Of a stretch of DNA of 64,000 nt, positions 25,564-34,195 are shown in pieces. Every line of letters begins with the position of its first letter. Position 1 is the first letter of the stretch. Location: positions 62,001-126,000 of the forward strand of contig NZ_LR027382.1 of assembly GCF_900604385.1 (NCBI RefSeq). Reading direction: 5' to 3'. The position numbers and the translations under genes were made by a program. Source of the DNA: Alistipes megaguti. GTDB taxonomy: Bacteria > Bacteroidota > Bacteroidia > Bacteroidales > Rikenellaceae. Under the pieces are notes generated by a model. It was not told where the DNA came from and searched no databases. It saw nothing but the letters and a program-made list of their open reading frames with translations.

Positions 25564-28131
25564 TTATTTCAGGGAGTTCAACCAGCCGGGAACATACCCC
25601 AGACGCTTGCGCAACTGCGCCTCATAGAGCGACTGCGGCTCGACGGCCTGTCCGTTGCTCTCGAGGTATTCGAGCTGTCGGTTGCCTTGCTCGTCCTCCT
25701 CGGAGAAGTTGACCTGCGCACCATGGAAGCCCACAATGATCGGAGGCAGCGTCTTCCACCACGGATCGTTCGTCAGCCACCAGCGGAAGACTCCGCTGAA
25801 ATCATGCTTGGTGTTCGTGGCATTGAGGTTCCAGATCGTCAGATCGCGCAGGTGGTTGGGGACGTTCTTGTTGTCGCCGCCGAAGCGCCACTGCACGAAG
25901 CCGCCCGTACAACGGTCCACCAGCGTGGCCCGCGGCTGTTTGGAGTGCGATTCGAACAGGGCGTCGCTGCCCCACGTATTGTTCCAGAGCACGGTGCCCA
26001 GCGCCGGGTTCGAGACACCCGAGGCGTGATACTGGCCGGCATTCTGCAGGAAGGTGCTGCCCGGAGCTCCGCTCGAGGTGACACATTCGTAGCCGCTCGT
26101 CTGGTCGATGATCTTGCCGATAAAGACGCGCGACGAGCCCTGCGAACGAACGGCCGAGTGGCCGCGGTTGCCCGTAATCCGGATATCGTAGGCCGAACAG
26201 TTGGCGCTCGAGACGATCGACAGCGCCTCGCTGACATCCTGAAAATCGACCCGACGCACCCACGAATTGGTCAAACGCATCATGTTGAGCGGTTTGTAGG
26301 CACCGTCGTCGCGCCAGTCGGCATGATGGCCGAACTGCTCTTTGGCATGGCCCACGAACGTGAGATCCTCGACACCTATGTTCTCGTAGTGGTTATACTT
26401 GTTCAGTGTCCAGTTCCATTTCGACTCGACGGCATACAGCAGCGGTTCGTAAAAGGTCACCGTATTGCCGCGGACCGACCTGACCTGGTGATAGTCCTCG
26501 ATATGGATGGTCTTGATATCCTCCATATCTCCCTCCACTGCATAGGGCGCCAGCTCCTGGGCCACAAGTTCGGGCGAAGAGTCCTCGAGTTTGAGCAGTA
26601 CCCAGTCGCCGGTCTTCACCCCGGTGGTTCCGCTCACCTCGACGGAGAAGGAGCCCGCCGGAGCATCCGCCGTCACCTCCGAAATCTGCGACGTACCCGA
26701 ATTGTGCTTGATGTTGAGCATCATGGGTGACGACCAATTGTTGGCCGGATTGCTCGGCCAGTTCTCGGCATCCATGATCAGCCGCGTCTTGTCGCGCCCG
26801 GCCCCCTTGAGGACGAAATTGCCCCCACGGATGATGATATCCGAACTCGTGTACTGATCCGCGCCGATCGGCGTATTGTCCTCCTCGTTGTGGAGCACAT
26901 AGTCACCCTCGGGGAAGTAGATGATCGCATTGGCCGACGCATTGGCCTGGTTCTTACCCTGGTCATTCTGACCGGTGAGTTTCAGCGAGGACAACAGTGC
27001 GACAAAGGCCTGACGCGAGGAGGTCCGCCCTGTCGGATCCAGTCCGTAGTCAAGCACGTTGTAGACCTTGTAGCCCAGCCCCCAGACATCGGGAGGAGCC
27101 ACTTCGCCGTGTTTATAACCGGCATACGAGAAATCGAGCAGTACGTTCTTCGCAGTTCCGGCCTCAAAATTTCGCCACGCCTCGCAGGCGTTGGCATAGA
27201 GTTCGTCGGTTAGAAGCTTCAGTTTCAGCGTCGCAATCTTCAGATACCCCTCCTTCGACGTGGCAACCACCGAGAGGGTGAGCGGTTCGCCGGAGGCCGA
27301 AGCCGTGAGCGGTGCCGTGACCGTCAGCGTCGTCTCCTCCAGCGTGGCCTTCCACCCCGCAGGGACCTGAAGCATCGCCTCGGCGACGTTCGTCTGCTCG
27401 ACCTCGAACTGGCGCGTCTCGCCAAGGTAGAAGTTCTCCTCCTCGTTGTTCGTGACGATCGTCAGACCGAAGTTGTCGTAGACGGCAAACGTCCGCGTCT
27501 CGCCCGAGACGAGTTCGACGGTCAGAAGGCCCGAGGCCTCGTCGTAGTCGACCTTCTTGAAGACCGAGCTGTAACCGATCGTGACATTTTCTCCGACGGC
27601 ATTAACGGCCTCACCGTTCTGCCGCAGCGGTTCATAGGTCACGCCGTCGAGACTTACCTCCCACGTGCCGTCAGCCGAAACGCGCAGTTGCGGCGTACGG
27701 CCCACGGCCTCAGTCTGGTGTTCGCCGTCGACCACGGGCCGTGCCGAAACCGGATTGCCGTCGACCTCGATCCGCGAGGGAGTCGAACCTTCGCCCACCG
27801 AGACGGTCCAGTAACCCTCGTCGTCGATCCCCAGCACGGGGACCACCGCATCGAGCTTCTCGCCCTCGATGACCGGATAGCTCGAACCGTCGCTCATCTG
27901 GATCACATAGCCCTTGTCGTTCGCCTGGACGCCGACCAGAACCTTCGTTCCGGTCACCAGCTGGTGGTAGGCCTCGATGCTCGCATTCACATCGCCGACC
28001 TTCGTCTCCAGAGCCGCCACACGGTCCCGCAGCGAGTCGATCTCCTCGCGGATCCCGTCGTCCTTCTGACACGACTGCAGCGCAAAGGCCGAAAGCGCCG
28101 CAATCCATAAAAAAAGTTTATTCATAGACAT
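25564..28131 (-). CDS. Surface lipoprotein with DUF4955-like beta-helix; candidate PL29-type lyase
   Basis: The 855-residue lipoprotein has lipobox ALQSC (Cys21) and a coiled coil (about 25-60, IREEIDSLRDRVAALETKV). Its DUF4988-like N-terminal module parallels that of the next gene (VVPVLGIDDEGYWTVSVGEG). From about 340 there is a pectate-lyase-superfamily beta-helix (DYGLDPTGRTSS, then IIYFPEGDYVLHNEED and FVLKGAGRDKTRLIMDAE). From memory, the founding PL29 chondroitin/hyaluronan lyase of Bacteroides thetaiotaomicron (BT3328) is a large protein of this kind in an equivalent locus. That link is recalled, not tested. The start MSMNKLFLW lies 7 nt after the sulfatase stop; upstream ATGs overlap that gene. 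Confidence 0.8.
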   Translation of the reverse strand: MSMNKLFLWIAALSAFALQSCQKDDGIREEIDSLRDRVAALETKVGDVNASIEAYHQLVTGTKVLVGVQANDKGYVIQMSDGSSYPVIEGEKLDAVVPVLGIDDEGYWTVSVGEGSTPSRIEVDGNPVSARPVVDGEHQTEAVGRTPQLRVSADGTWEVSLDGVTYEPLRQNGEAVNAVGENVTIGYSSVFKKVDYDEASGLLTVELVSGETRTFAVYDNFGLTIVTNNEEENFYLGETRQFEVEQTNVAEAMLQVPAGWKATLEETTLTVTAPLTASASGEPLTLSVVATSKEGYLKIATLKLKLLTDELYANACEAWRNFEAGTAKNVLLDFSYAGYKHGEVAPPDVWGLGYKVYNVLDYGLDPTGRTSSRQAFVALLSSLKLTGQNDQGKNQANASANAIIYFPEGDYVLHNEEDNTPIGADQYTSSDIIIRGGNFVLKGAGRDKTRLIMDAENWPSNPANNWSSPMMLNIKHNSGTSQISEVTADAPAGSFSVEVSGTTGVKTGDWVLLKLEDSSPELVAQELAPYAVEGDMEDIKTIHIEDYHQVRSVRGNTVTFYEPLLYAVESKWNWTLNKYNHYENIGVEDLTFVGHAKEQFGHHADWRDDGAYKPLNMMRLTNSWVRRVDFQDVSEALSIVSSANCSAYDIRITGNRGHSAVRSQGSSRVFIGKIIDQTSGYECVTSSGAPGSTFLQNAGQYHASGVSNPALGTVLWNNTWGSDALFESHSKQPRATLVDRCTGGFVQWRFGGDNKNVPNHLRDLTIWNLNATNTKHDFSGVFRWWLTNDPWWKTLPPIIVGFHGAQVNFSEEDEQGNRQLEYLESNGQAVEPQSLYEAQLRKRLGYVPGWLNSLK

Positions 28132-28138
28132 CTTCAAT

Positions 28139-29680
28139 TTAGTTTTCCTTATCATAAGGGATCCACTCCGCCAACACGCGCTTCCGATACCAGACGTCGT
28201 TGTTCTCGCGAAGCAGCACGGCCAGTTCGCCGCACAGCGAGGCGAAGAGCTCGGGGCACGCCTTGGGATCGAGCGGCTGCATCTGGTAGGGATCCTGCAC
28301 GTCGTCGTACAACAGCACCCGCTTCAACGTTCCGCGGCGATCGATCGCCAGCTCCATCGTATGGGTGGCGGTCTTCAGCCCCCGGGCCTCGGGGAAGAAG
28401 CCGCGGACCATCCCCGCGGAATCGCGCTCGCCGTCGAGGTTGCGCAGATAGAGCGCCGCACGCGGACGTTCGGGCTGCACGGCATCCTGACGCAGCAGGG
28501 CCGAAAAGTCGCGCCCCTCGACACTCGCCGGGATGCGGTCGGCAAGGCCCGCCAGTCCGAGCAGCGTCGGCATGATATCGGGCGTCGAGAGCAGCAGATC
28601 ATCCACCCGGTGGGGAACATGCCCCGGATAGCGCACCAGGAAGGGGATGTTCAGCGACTCGCGCCAGATTGAATTCTTCGGATCGTTGGTCGAGTGGCTG
28701 GTCATCGTCTCGCCGTGGTCCGAGGCGAAGACGACGATCGTATGGTCGGTCAGACCGGCATCGTCCAAAGCCCGAAGCAACCGTCCGAATTCGCGGTCGA
28801 TGCCGCTCACGTTGGCAAAATAGTAGCGGGCCGCGGCAGCCTTGGCCATCGTCGTATCGGCATTCGGCCGCACAAGCAGCTCGGTGAGCGATTTGTCCTT
28901 GTAGAGTTCATAGCCCTCCAGGTCGCAGTCGTCGGTCGAGGCGTAGGGCGAATGGGGCGGATTGATCCCCAGCATCAGAAAGAAGGGCTTTCGGGAATCA
29001 CGCCGGGAATCCCGGTTTTCAATGTACTCGATCGCCTTCGTCACCTCATGTTGCGGCGACCACTCGTCGACATCGTGCCGGCGTCCCTCCGTATCCCAGT
29101 AGTGGGGATGCTTGTGGACGTCGTAGGTGCCGTACGAATACCAGTAGTTGAAACCGTGGCGCCGCTCGGGAGGCGTATAGGCATCCCACTCCGGCACGGC
29201 GTCGCTCACATAGGTCCCCGGACGCTGGGGGTTGTTGCGCGTCGGAAAGTCGACGTGCAGCTTGCCGATGTAGGCGCAGTCGTAGCCCGCCGCCGAGAAG
29301 ACATCGCCGATACACTCGGCATCCTCGCGCAGCGAACTCTCCGGCCGCTCCGACATGCAGTTCAGCACCACGCCGCTCCGCTCGGGATACATCCCCGAAA
29401 GGAGCATGCCGCGGTGTGGGCTGCTCAGCGGGCAGTTGCTCACCGCCTCGCTCAGCACCGTGGCCTCGCGCGCAAAACGGTCGAGGTTGGGCGTCGAGAC
29501 CGGATCGCCGCACCAGTTCACCTGCGCGGCAAATTCCGGATCGGACCAGAACCCCAGCGAGGAGTTGCGGTACTGATCCGGGAAAACATAGATCACGTTG
29601 GGGCGCTCGGCCTCCGGCGTCCCCGTACAGGCCGTCAGGGCTAGCCCCGCAAACGGAAGTATTCTTCGGACTTGCATCAT
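28139..29680 (-). CDS. Serine-type family S1 sulfatase, lipoprotein
   Basis: The 513-residue protein has a short signal and lipobox (LALTAC). The alkaline-phosphatase-fold start (PNVIYVFPDQYRNSSLGFW) gives the first metal ligands. The maturation motif is S86-S-P-H-R-G, so the formylglycine would be made from serine by an anaerobic sulfatase-maturing enzyme (none is in this window). Further metal residues lie in VFASDHGETMTSH. It should remove sulfate from glycosaminoglycan oligosaccharides, but the S1 subfamily and position specificity (2-O, 4-O or 6-O) cannot be fixed by eye. It starts 7 nt after the PL8 gene and ends 7 nt before the next, as part of one operon. Confidence 0.9.
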   Translation of the reverse strand: MMQVRRILPFAGLALTACTGTPEAERPNVIYVFPDQYRNSSLGFWSDPEFAAQVNWCGDPVSTPNLDRFAREATVLSEAVSNCPLSSPHRGMLLSGMYPERSGVVLNCMSERPESSLREDAECIGDVFSAAGYDCAYIGKLHVDFPTRNNPQRPGTYVSDAVPEWDAYTPPERRHGFNYWYSYGTYDVHKHPHYWDTEGRRHDVDEWSPQHEVTKAIEYIENRDSRRDSRKPFFLMLGINPPHSPYASTDDCDLEGYELYKDKSLTELLVRPNADTTMAKAAAARYYFANVSGIDREFGRLLRALDDAGLTDHTIVVFASDHGETMTSHSTNDPKNSIWRESLNIPFLVRYPGHVPHRVDDLLLSTPDIMPTLLGLAGLADRIPASVEGRDFSALLRQDAVQPERPRAALYLRNLDGERDSAGMVRGFFPEARGLKTATHTMELAIDRRGTLKRVLLYDDVQDPYQMQPLDPKACPELFASLCGELAVLLRENNDVWYRKRVLAEWIPYDKEN

Positions 29681-29687
29681 TTTTCAA

Positions 29688-32600
29688 CTAATTCATGGAT
29701 TTGAGCGTCACCTCACGCGTCGCCCCCTCGCGGCACGCAAAGGTCACCACCGTACGATCGCCGTCGATCTCTGCCCGGCACCCTTTGTCCGCCTCCTTCA
29801 GCACCCAACGCCCCCGGAGCGTCACCTCCAGAAGGGATTCGCCCGAGGGGTTGTCGATCCACTCGCGCGAATAGATGCTCCGCTCGACGCGCTTGCCGTC
29901 GGCATCGAACACCTCGTCGCTCGGCCCCTCGTAGAAGCGCAGGTCGGGATCAGCCACGCTGACCGTCAGCGACTCCTCCCCGCCGCCGATCATCACCAGC
30001 GACGGCATCGAAACACGTTCCAACAACCCTTCGCCGACCTCGCCGCCCCGGAAGAGCGCATAGCCGACGATATCCGTCGGCCGGTCGTGCACGATATGGG
30101 CCGTCGAATCGCACCGCAGCACCTCGTAGGGAAGTTCCCCGGCATAACGGACCGCCTCGTCATCCGACGCATGGACCACCATCAGGTATTCGTATCCACA
30201 GCCGTCGACCGCACCGCGTCCGTGGTCGATCCACGCCGTGGCGAAGTCGTTCTCGGTCGGGGCGTCGGTCTCCTCGTGCAGCGAATGCTGGTGGCGCTTC
30301 CCGACGCAGACCCACCCCTGCGGAACGATATAGAGGTTGCGCAGATTGTCGCGCAGAACGGCCCCCTCGGAGAGGGTTGTCTCGTAAGGGAAGTCCGTGA
30401 TCCGTTCGCCGTTGACCTCGATCGCCCCGGCCGGATCCGCCAGCCAGTTCTGGAACAGCGTCGTGTGGACGCCTCCGTCGGCGCGGTTCCCGATGTCGGA
30501 CCCCAGGCAGACGATGCGGTTGTCGAAGAGGAAGAACGACTTGAGGGCCCGCAGCGAACCGTTGTACTTGTCGTGGTCGTGGAGTTTCATGGCAAAGAGG
30601 CCGTCGCGTCCCCCGTGGCTCACGCCGCCGACAAACGCCTCGTCCGACAGGAGCATCTCCTCGTAGCCCGAGAAGGTGTCGACGTTGCGGATATCGGCCT
30701 TCATCTGCTCCATCGGAATCTCGAGGGCCGTCGTTCCGGGGATGTGGCACCAGTCCCACCCCTCCTGGCGGAAGCCGCTGCCGAAGGCACTCACCGGATC
30801 GCCGTCGCCCAACAGCTGCAGGCTTCCGTACGTCAGGTAACGCCCGTAGTGGTTGGCCCCCTGGTAGATCTCCGCCGCCCACAGGTAACGGCTGTGGCCG
30901 GCCACCGTGACGAGCCAGTCACCACGCCGGTGCGACAGCGATACATTGTAGCCGTAGACGCGCGTCCCTTCGGGCGACGGTTCGGCCGTAAAGCCCTGCT
31001 CCACGAAAAGACGGGCGTAGGAGTCCGCCGCCGGATTCAGACGCAGATAGGCCGCCGCCAGGTCCGAGTCGATCGGCTCCCGGCCGTCGGGCGAACCGGC
31101 CACGGCCAGCCGCGCGTAGTGCCACGGAACCAGCGCCCCCTTCCCGTCGGGATGACGTCCCGACAGGGCCAGCGGGAACGACCGCAGGTTACAGTAGAAT
31201 CGCATCTCCAGCAGCGCCCGTTTCAGAATCTCGTGGCTCTCCCGACTCACGGCAAAGCGCGTCTTCGACAACAGCCACACGGCATTGACCGCCCCGCCGC
31301 TGAAACCGTCGACGGCATAGGCCGGATAGTGGTGGCGGTGGTGGAAGACCGTGCCGTCGCTCTTGAAGCAGGGGCTCGTCCCCTCGGTAATCTTGTAGCC
31401 GTTGTCGACCCAGCGCGAGAAGGCCTCCAGATAGGCCGCCTTCCGCGGCGTGTCGGGCAGCATCACGATGCTCGCCAGACGGCCGATCAGCGACGTATTG
31501 AAGGCGTCGATATCCATGCCCGGCGTTGCGGGAGGGAGTTTCACCTCTCCGACCCCCGAGAACCACTCCATGGCCTGCTGCACGTCATCCGCCAGCCCGG
31601 CGCGGCGCAGTACGTCACGCATGAGGACCGGCGCCGTATAGAAGTTGCGCATGCTGTAGCCCAGGTGGTGGAGCGTGCCCTGGGCACTCCCCGCCGCAAA
31701 GCCCTGATCCAGCAGATGGCGCGTCAACAGCAGATACATCCGCTCCAGTTCGGCCCGTTCGGCCGGATCGGCGGATGTTTCATGCGCCACGGCAATCTGC
31801 AGCAGAAAGTCGTTGTAGCCGCGCAGCAACTGATCGTTCGCCGCGTAGAGTTTCGCCACGTCCGGGTGGCCCAGATTGATATAGGTCTCGGCATAACGCA
31901 CGAACCAGATCGGTTTGCCGCACAGCGTACCGTCCGCATTCTCGCGGATACCGTATTGTTCGAAGTGCCGGCGCAGGGTCTCCAGCGGCAGAGGTTTCTT
32001 TCCCTCGAGAAGCAGTTCGCGCAGACGCTCCCCGACCGTCGCCATGTCGCGGACGGTCGCCTCGTCGATGGACGCCGGAGCCTCCGGCATCGGATGGCGC
32101 CACGAATCCAGCAGCACGAGCCAGTGGCTCGTAGTCCCGGCATTGATGAACGGCGCCTGGAAGTCGGCCGTATGGTGCCGTACGTCCTGGAACGAGGAGA
32201 GGATCCAGTGGTCGAGGAAGAGTTTGCCCCGCCGGGCCCCCTCGACCGTCACGACCAGTTGATCCATTCCCTCTTCGGGCCGGCCCTGCATGTCGCGGTC
32301 GAAAGCTACCCAGGCCCCGCGCCAGCCCGTAAATCCCAGTCCGTAGTCGAACCATGCGCAGGTACGTCCCTGCTTGCGGAACTCGAAGCGCAGACTCCCC
32401 TCGACAGCCTCCGGGGCGTAGACCCAGAAGACGAAGGTCGAGACGGAGGTTTCGCGCGGATTGGGATTCTCGGACAGATAACCGATCGGTGCGTCGATGC
32501 GCAGCTGCGCACCGCGCTGCGACCACTGCCAGCAGGCCGAATGGCTGCCCAGCTTGTAGTGCTCCGCGGAGAGGGAGAGCGTCGAACCGCGTCCGGCCAC

Positions 32601-32720
32601 CAGCGGCGCCGCAGACTCCTCGAACGAGAGAATCCGCGCATCAGCCACCTCCCCGGCCGATTGGGCCGAGAGGGTCAGCGACCAGACAGCGGCCGCGGCA
32701 AGAAGAATCACCCTGCGCAT
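29688..32720 (-). CDS. Polysaccharide lyase family 8 (chondroitin/hyaluronan lyase), copy 1
   Basis: The 1010-residue protein has a cleaved Sec signal (about 1-19, LTLSAQS). An N-terminal jelly-roll like the chondroitinase ABC lyase-N domain (about 25-195) is followed by an alpha-toroid catalytic domain (about 200-590) and C-terminal beta-sandwiches. The catalytic pair appears as His461 and Tyr468 in FHHRHHYPAYA, the same seven-residue spacing as His501/Tyr508 of chondroitinase ABC I. It would cleave chondroitin, dermatan or hyaluronan to unsaturated disaccharides in the periplasm or at the surface. It is second in the minus-strand operon, 19 nt after GH88, whose substrate it produces. Confidence 0.92.
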   Translation of the reverse strand: MRRVILLAAAAVWSLTLSAQSAGEVADARILSFEESAAPLVAGRGSTLSLSAEHYKLGSHSACWQWSQRGAQLRIDAPIGYLSENPNPRETSVSTFVFWVYAPEAVEGSLRFEFRKQGRTCAWFDYGLGFTGWRGAWVAFDRDMQGRPEEGMDQLVVTVEGARRGKLFLDHWILSSFQDVRHHTADFQAPFINAGTTSHWLVLLDSWRHPMPEAPASIDEATVRDMATVGERLRELLLEGKKPLPLETLRRHFEQYGIRENADGTLCGKPIWFVRYAETYINLGHPDVAKLYAANDQLLRGYNDFLLQIAVAHETSADPAERAELERMYLLLTRHLLDQGFAAGSAQGTLHHLGYSMRNFYTAPVLMRDVLRRAGLADDVQQAMEWFSGVGEVKLPPATPGMDIDAFNTSLIGRLASIVMLPDTPRKAAYLEAFSRWVDNGYKITEGTSPCFKSDGTVFHHRHHYPAYAVDGFSGGAVNAVWLLSKTRFAVSRESHEILKRALLEMRFYCNLRSFPLALSGRHPDGKGALVPWHYARLAVAGSPDGREPIDSDLAAAYLRLNPAADSYARLFVEQGFTAEPSPEGTRVYGYNVSLSHRRGDWLVTVAGHSRYLWAAEIYQGANHYGRYLTYGSLQLLGDGDPVSAFGSGFRQEGWDWCHIPGTTALEIPMEQMKADIRNVDTFSGYEEMLLSDEAFVGGVSHGGRDGLFAMKLHDHDKYNGSLRALKSFFLFDNRIVCLGSDIGNRADGGVHTTLFQNWLADPAGAIEVNGERITDFPYETTLSEGAVLRDNLRNLYIVPQGWVCVGKRHQHSLHEETDAPTENDFATAWIDHGRGAVDGCGYEYLMVVHASDDEAVRYAGELPYEVLRCDSTAHIVHDRPTDIVGYALFRGGEVGEGLLERVSMPSLVMIGGGEESLTVSVADPDLRFYEGPSDEVFDADGKRVERSIYSREWIDNPSGESLLEVTLRGRWVLKEADKGCRAEIDGDRTVVTFACREGATREVTLKSMN

Positions 32721-32739
32721 GCGCCCACCTCCTTTCGCA

Positions 32740-33954
32740 TCAGAACAGCGGTTCGCCCGCCTCGACGTGCCCCTTGCGGATCAGCGCCTCGAGGAAGTAG
32801 TAGTCGGCGTAGTTCAGCGGCACGTCAACGTTGCTGCCGTGCGGAATGCTGCCCACCGAGTGCATCAGCAGGAAGCCGCCGTTCTCTCCCACCGGAGCCC
32901 GGTAGGCCGGCGACGAGAGCGACTCGATCATCCGGTCGGCCTTCTCCTTGTAGAGGGTGTTGTTCGTATAGGTGTACATCTCGTAGAAGGCCGAAGCCAG
33001 AATGGCGGCCGTCGAGGCATCGCGCGGCTCGTTCGGGATGTTCGGCGCGTCGTAGTCCCAGTAGGGAACCAGATCCTCGGGCATGTTCTTGTCGTTGAGC
33101 ACGAACGAGGCCACCTTCTCCGCGTGGTCCAGATAGCGCTTGTCGCCCGTATAGCGGTAGCAGGTCGTATAACCGTAGACGGCCCACGCCTGTCCGCGCG
33201 CCCAGGCCGACTCATCGGCATAGCCCTGCGCCGTGCAGCGTCCCCGGACGTGACCGTCCGTCAGATCGTAGTCCACCACGTGGTAGCAGCTGTAGTCGTC
33301 GCGGAAGTGCTCTTTCATCGTGCGGTCGGCATGGCTCACCGCTATATTATAAAAGGTACTGTCACCCGAGAACTCCGTGGCCTTGAACATCAGCTCGAGG
33401 TTCATCATGTTGTCGATGATCACCGGGCACTGCCAGCCCCGCTCACCCTGCCAGCCGCGGTCGGCATCCCACGACTGGATGACGCCCGGCACCTCGCGGA
33501 AACGCGTCGCCAGCGACCGGGCCGTCTGCACGATCACCTCCTTGTATCCGGGGATATTCTTCAGCCGAAGGCCGTTTCCATAGCTGTCGTAGATCATGAA
33601 GCCCACGTCGTGGTGCCACTGCAGATACTGGATCGAGTCAAGGATCTCGGTATGCTTGCGTGCCCGGTCGGCCCACGCCTCGTCGCCCGTGAGTTCGTAC
33701 ATGTACCAGAGCGAACCGGCAAAGAAGCCGCTCACCCAGTCGTCCGTCGGCACATAGTCGATGCGTCCGTTCTTGTAGGTCGAGGGTATGCGGATCACGC
33801 CACCCGTTTCGCTCGAATCGGCCAGCATGGCGAGCTGTTGTTTGGCTACGGCCACGTTGTCGTCGATGATCGAGGTTGTCTTCGGGGCCTGCGTACAGGC
33901 GATGACTCCTCCGGCAAGCAGCGCGGCTGTCGCGCATCTTGAAATAACAGTCAT
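32740..33954 (-). CDS. GH88 unsaturated glucuronyl hydrolase, lipoprotein
   Basis: The 404-residue (alpha/alpha)6-barrel enzyme removes the unsaturated uronic acid left by polysaccharide lyases. The signal peptide ends in a lipobox GVIAC (Cys20). Candidate catalytic acids are Asp116 in WHHDVGFM and Asp181 in IIDNMMNLELMF, the two family positions. WARGQAWAVYGYTTCYR is a family signature. It is the first gene of a five-gene minus-strand operon, with PL8 following by 19 nt. Together they take unsaturated disaccharides to a hexuronate keto acid plus N-acetylhexosamine. Confidence 0.93.
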   Translation of the reverse strand: MTVISRCATAALLAGGVIACTQAPKTTSIIDDNVAVAKQQLAMLADSSETGGVIRIPSTYKNGRIDYVPTDDWVSGFFAGSLWYMYELTGDEAWADRARKHTEILDSIQYLQWHHDVGFMIYDSYGNGLRLKNIPGYKEVIVQTARSLATRFREVPGVIQSWDADRGWQGERGWQCPVIIDNMMNLELMFKATEFSGDSTFYNIAVSHADRTMKEHFRDDYSCYHVVDYDLTDGHVRGRCTAQGYADESAWARGQAWAVYGYTTCYRYTGDKRYLDHAEKVASFVLNDKNMPEDLVPYWDYDAPNIPNEPRDASTAAILASAFYEMYTYTNNTLYKEKADRMIESLSSPAYRAPVGENGGFLLMHSVGSIPHGSNVDVPLNYADYYFLEALIRKGHVEAGEPLF

Positions 33955-34059
33955 AAATTCGAATTTACCGATTATAAAAATTACACATTTGTATGGAAGA
34001 CAGATTTATCAACCCCTCCATTCCATTATTTTTTCACTAACCCAACCGCACTTTGTGCA

Positions 34060-34067
34060 CAAAGATA
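34060..34067 (-). promoter_or_regulatory. -7 element for the minus-strand GH88 operon
   Basis: CAAAGATA on the plus strand reads TATCTTTG on the minus strand, about 105 nt before the GH88 start. No TTG is found at the expected spacing, so the promoter may need an activator. Confidence 0.5.
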
Positions 34068-34149
34068 AAATAATTTCCAGACTTACCCCTATTTTTTAAC
34101 ATTTTTTTCCAATACTACGTAAATTTTTGTCATTTTCTCTGCCTCAAAT

Positions 34150-34180
34150 TTGGGCAGAACGGATTCTTTCGTTATTTTTG
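34150..34180 (+). promoter_or_regulatory. Promoter of the plus-strand glycosaminoglycan operon
   Basis: TTG at 34150-34152, a 20-nt spacer and TATTTTTG at 34173-34180, 15 nt before the ATG of PL8 copy 2. Confidence 0.65.
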
Positions 34181-34195
34181 AACAAATTGAATCGC

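Larger units (their letters stand above)
33955..34195. promoter_or_regulatory. Divergent control region of the glycosaminoglycan PUL
   Basis: This 241-nt AT-rich region sits between GH88 (minus) and PL8 copy 2 (plus). It holds a plus promoter (34150-34180) and a minus -7 element (34060-34067). A perfect 12-bp palindrome AAATTCGAATTT at 33955-33966 abuts the GH88 start codon and is a candidate operator or mRNA element. No regulator gene is adjacent. Confidence 0.55.

Noticed and set aside
29598..33098. Plus-strand open frame of 1166 codons over PL8, GH88 and sulfatase genes
   Set aside because: It spans several real minus-strand genes and their gaps, and its translation is Arg/His/Gly-rich without motifs.
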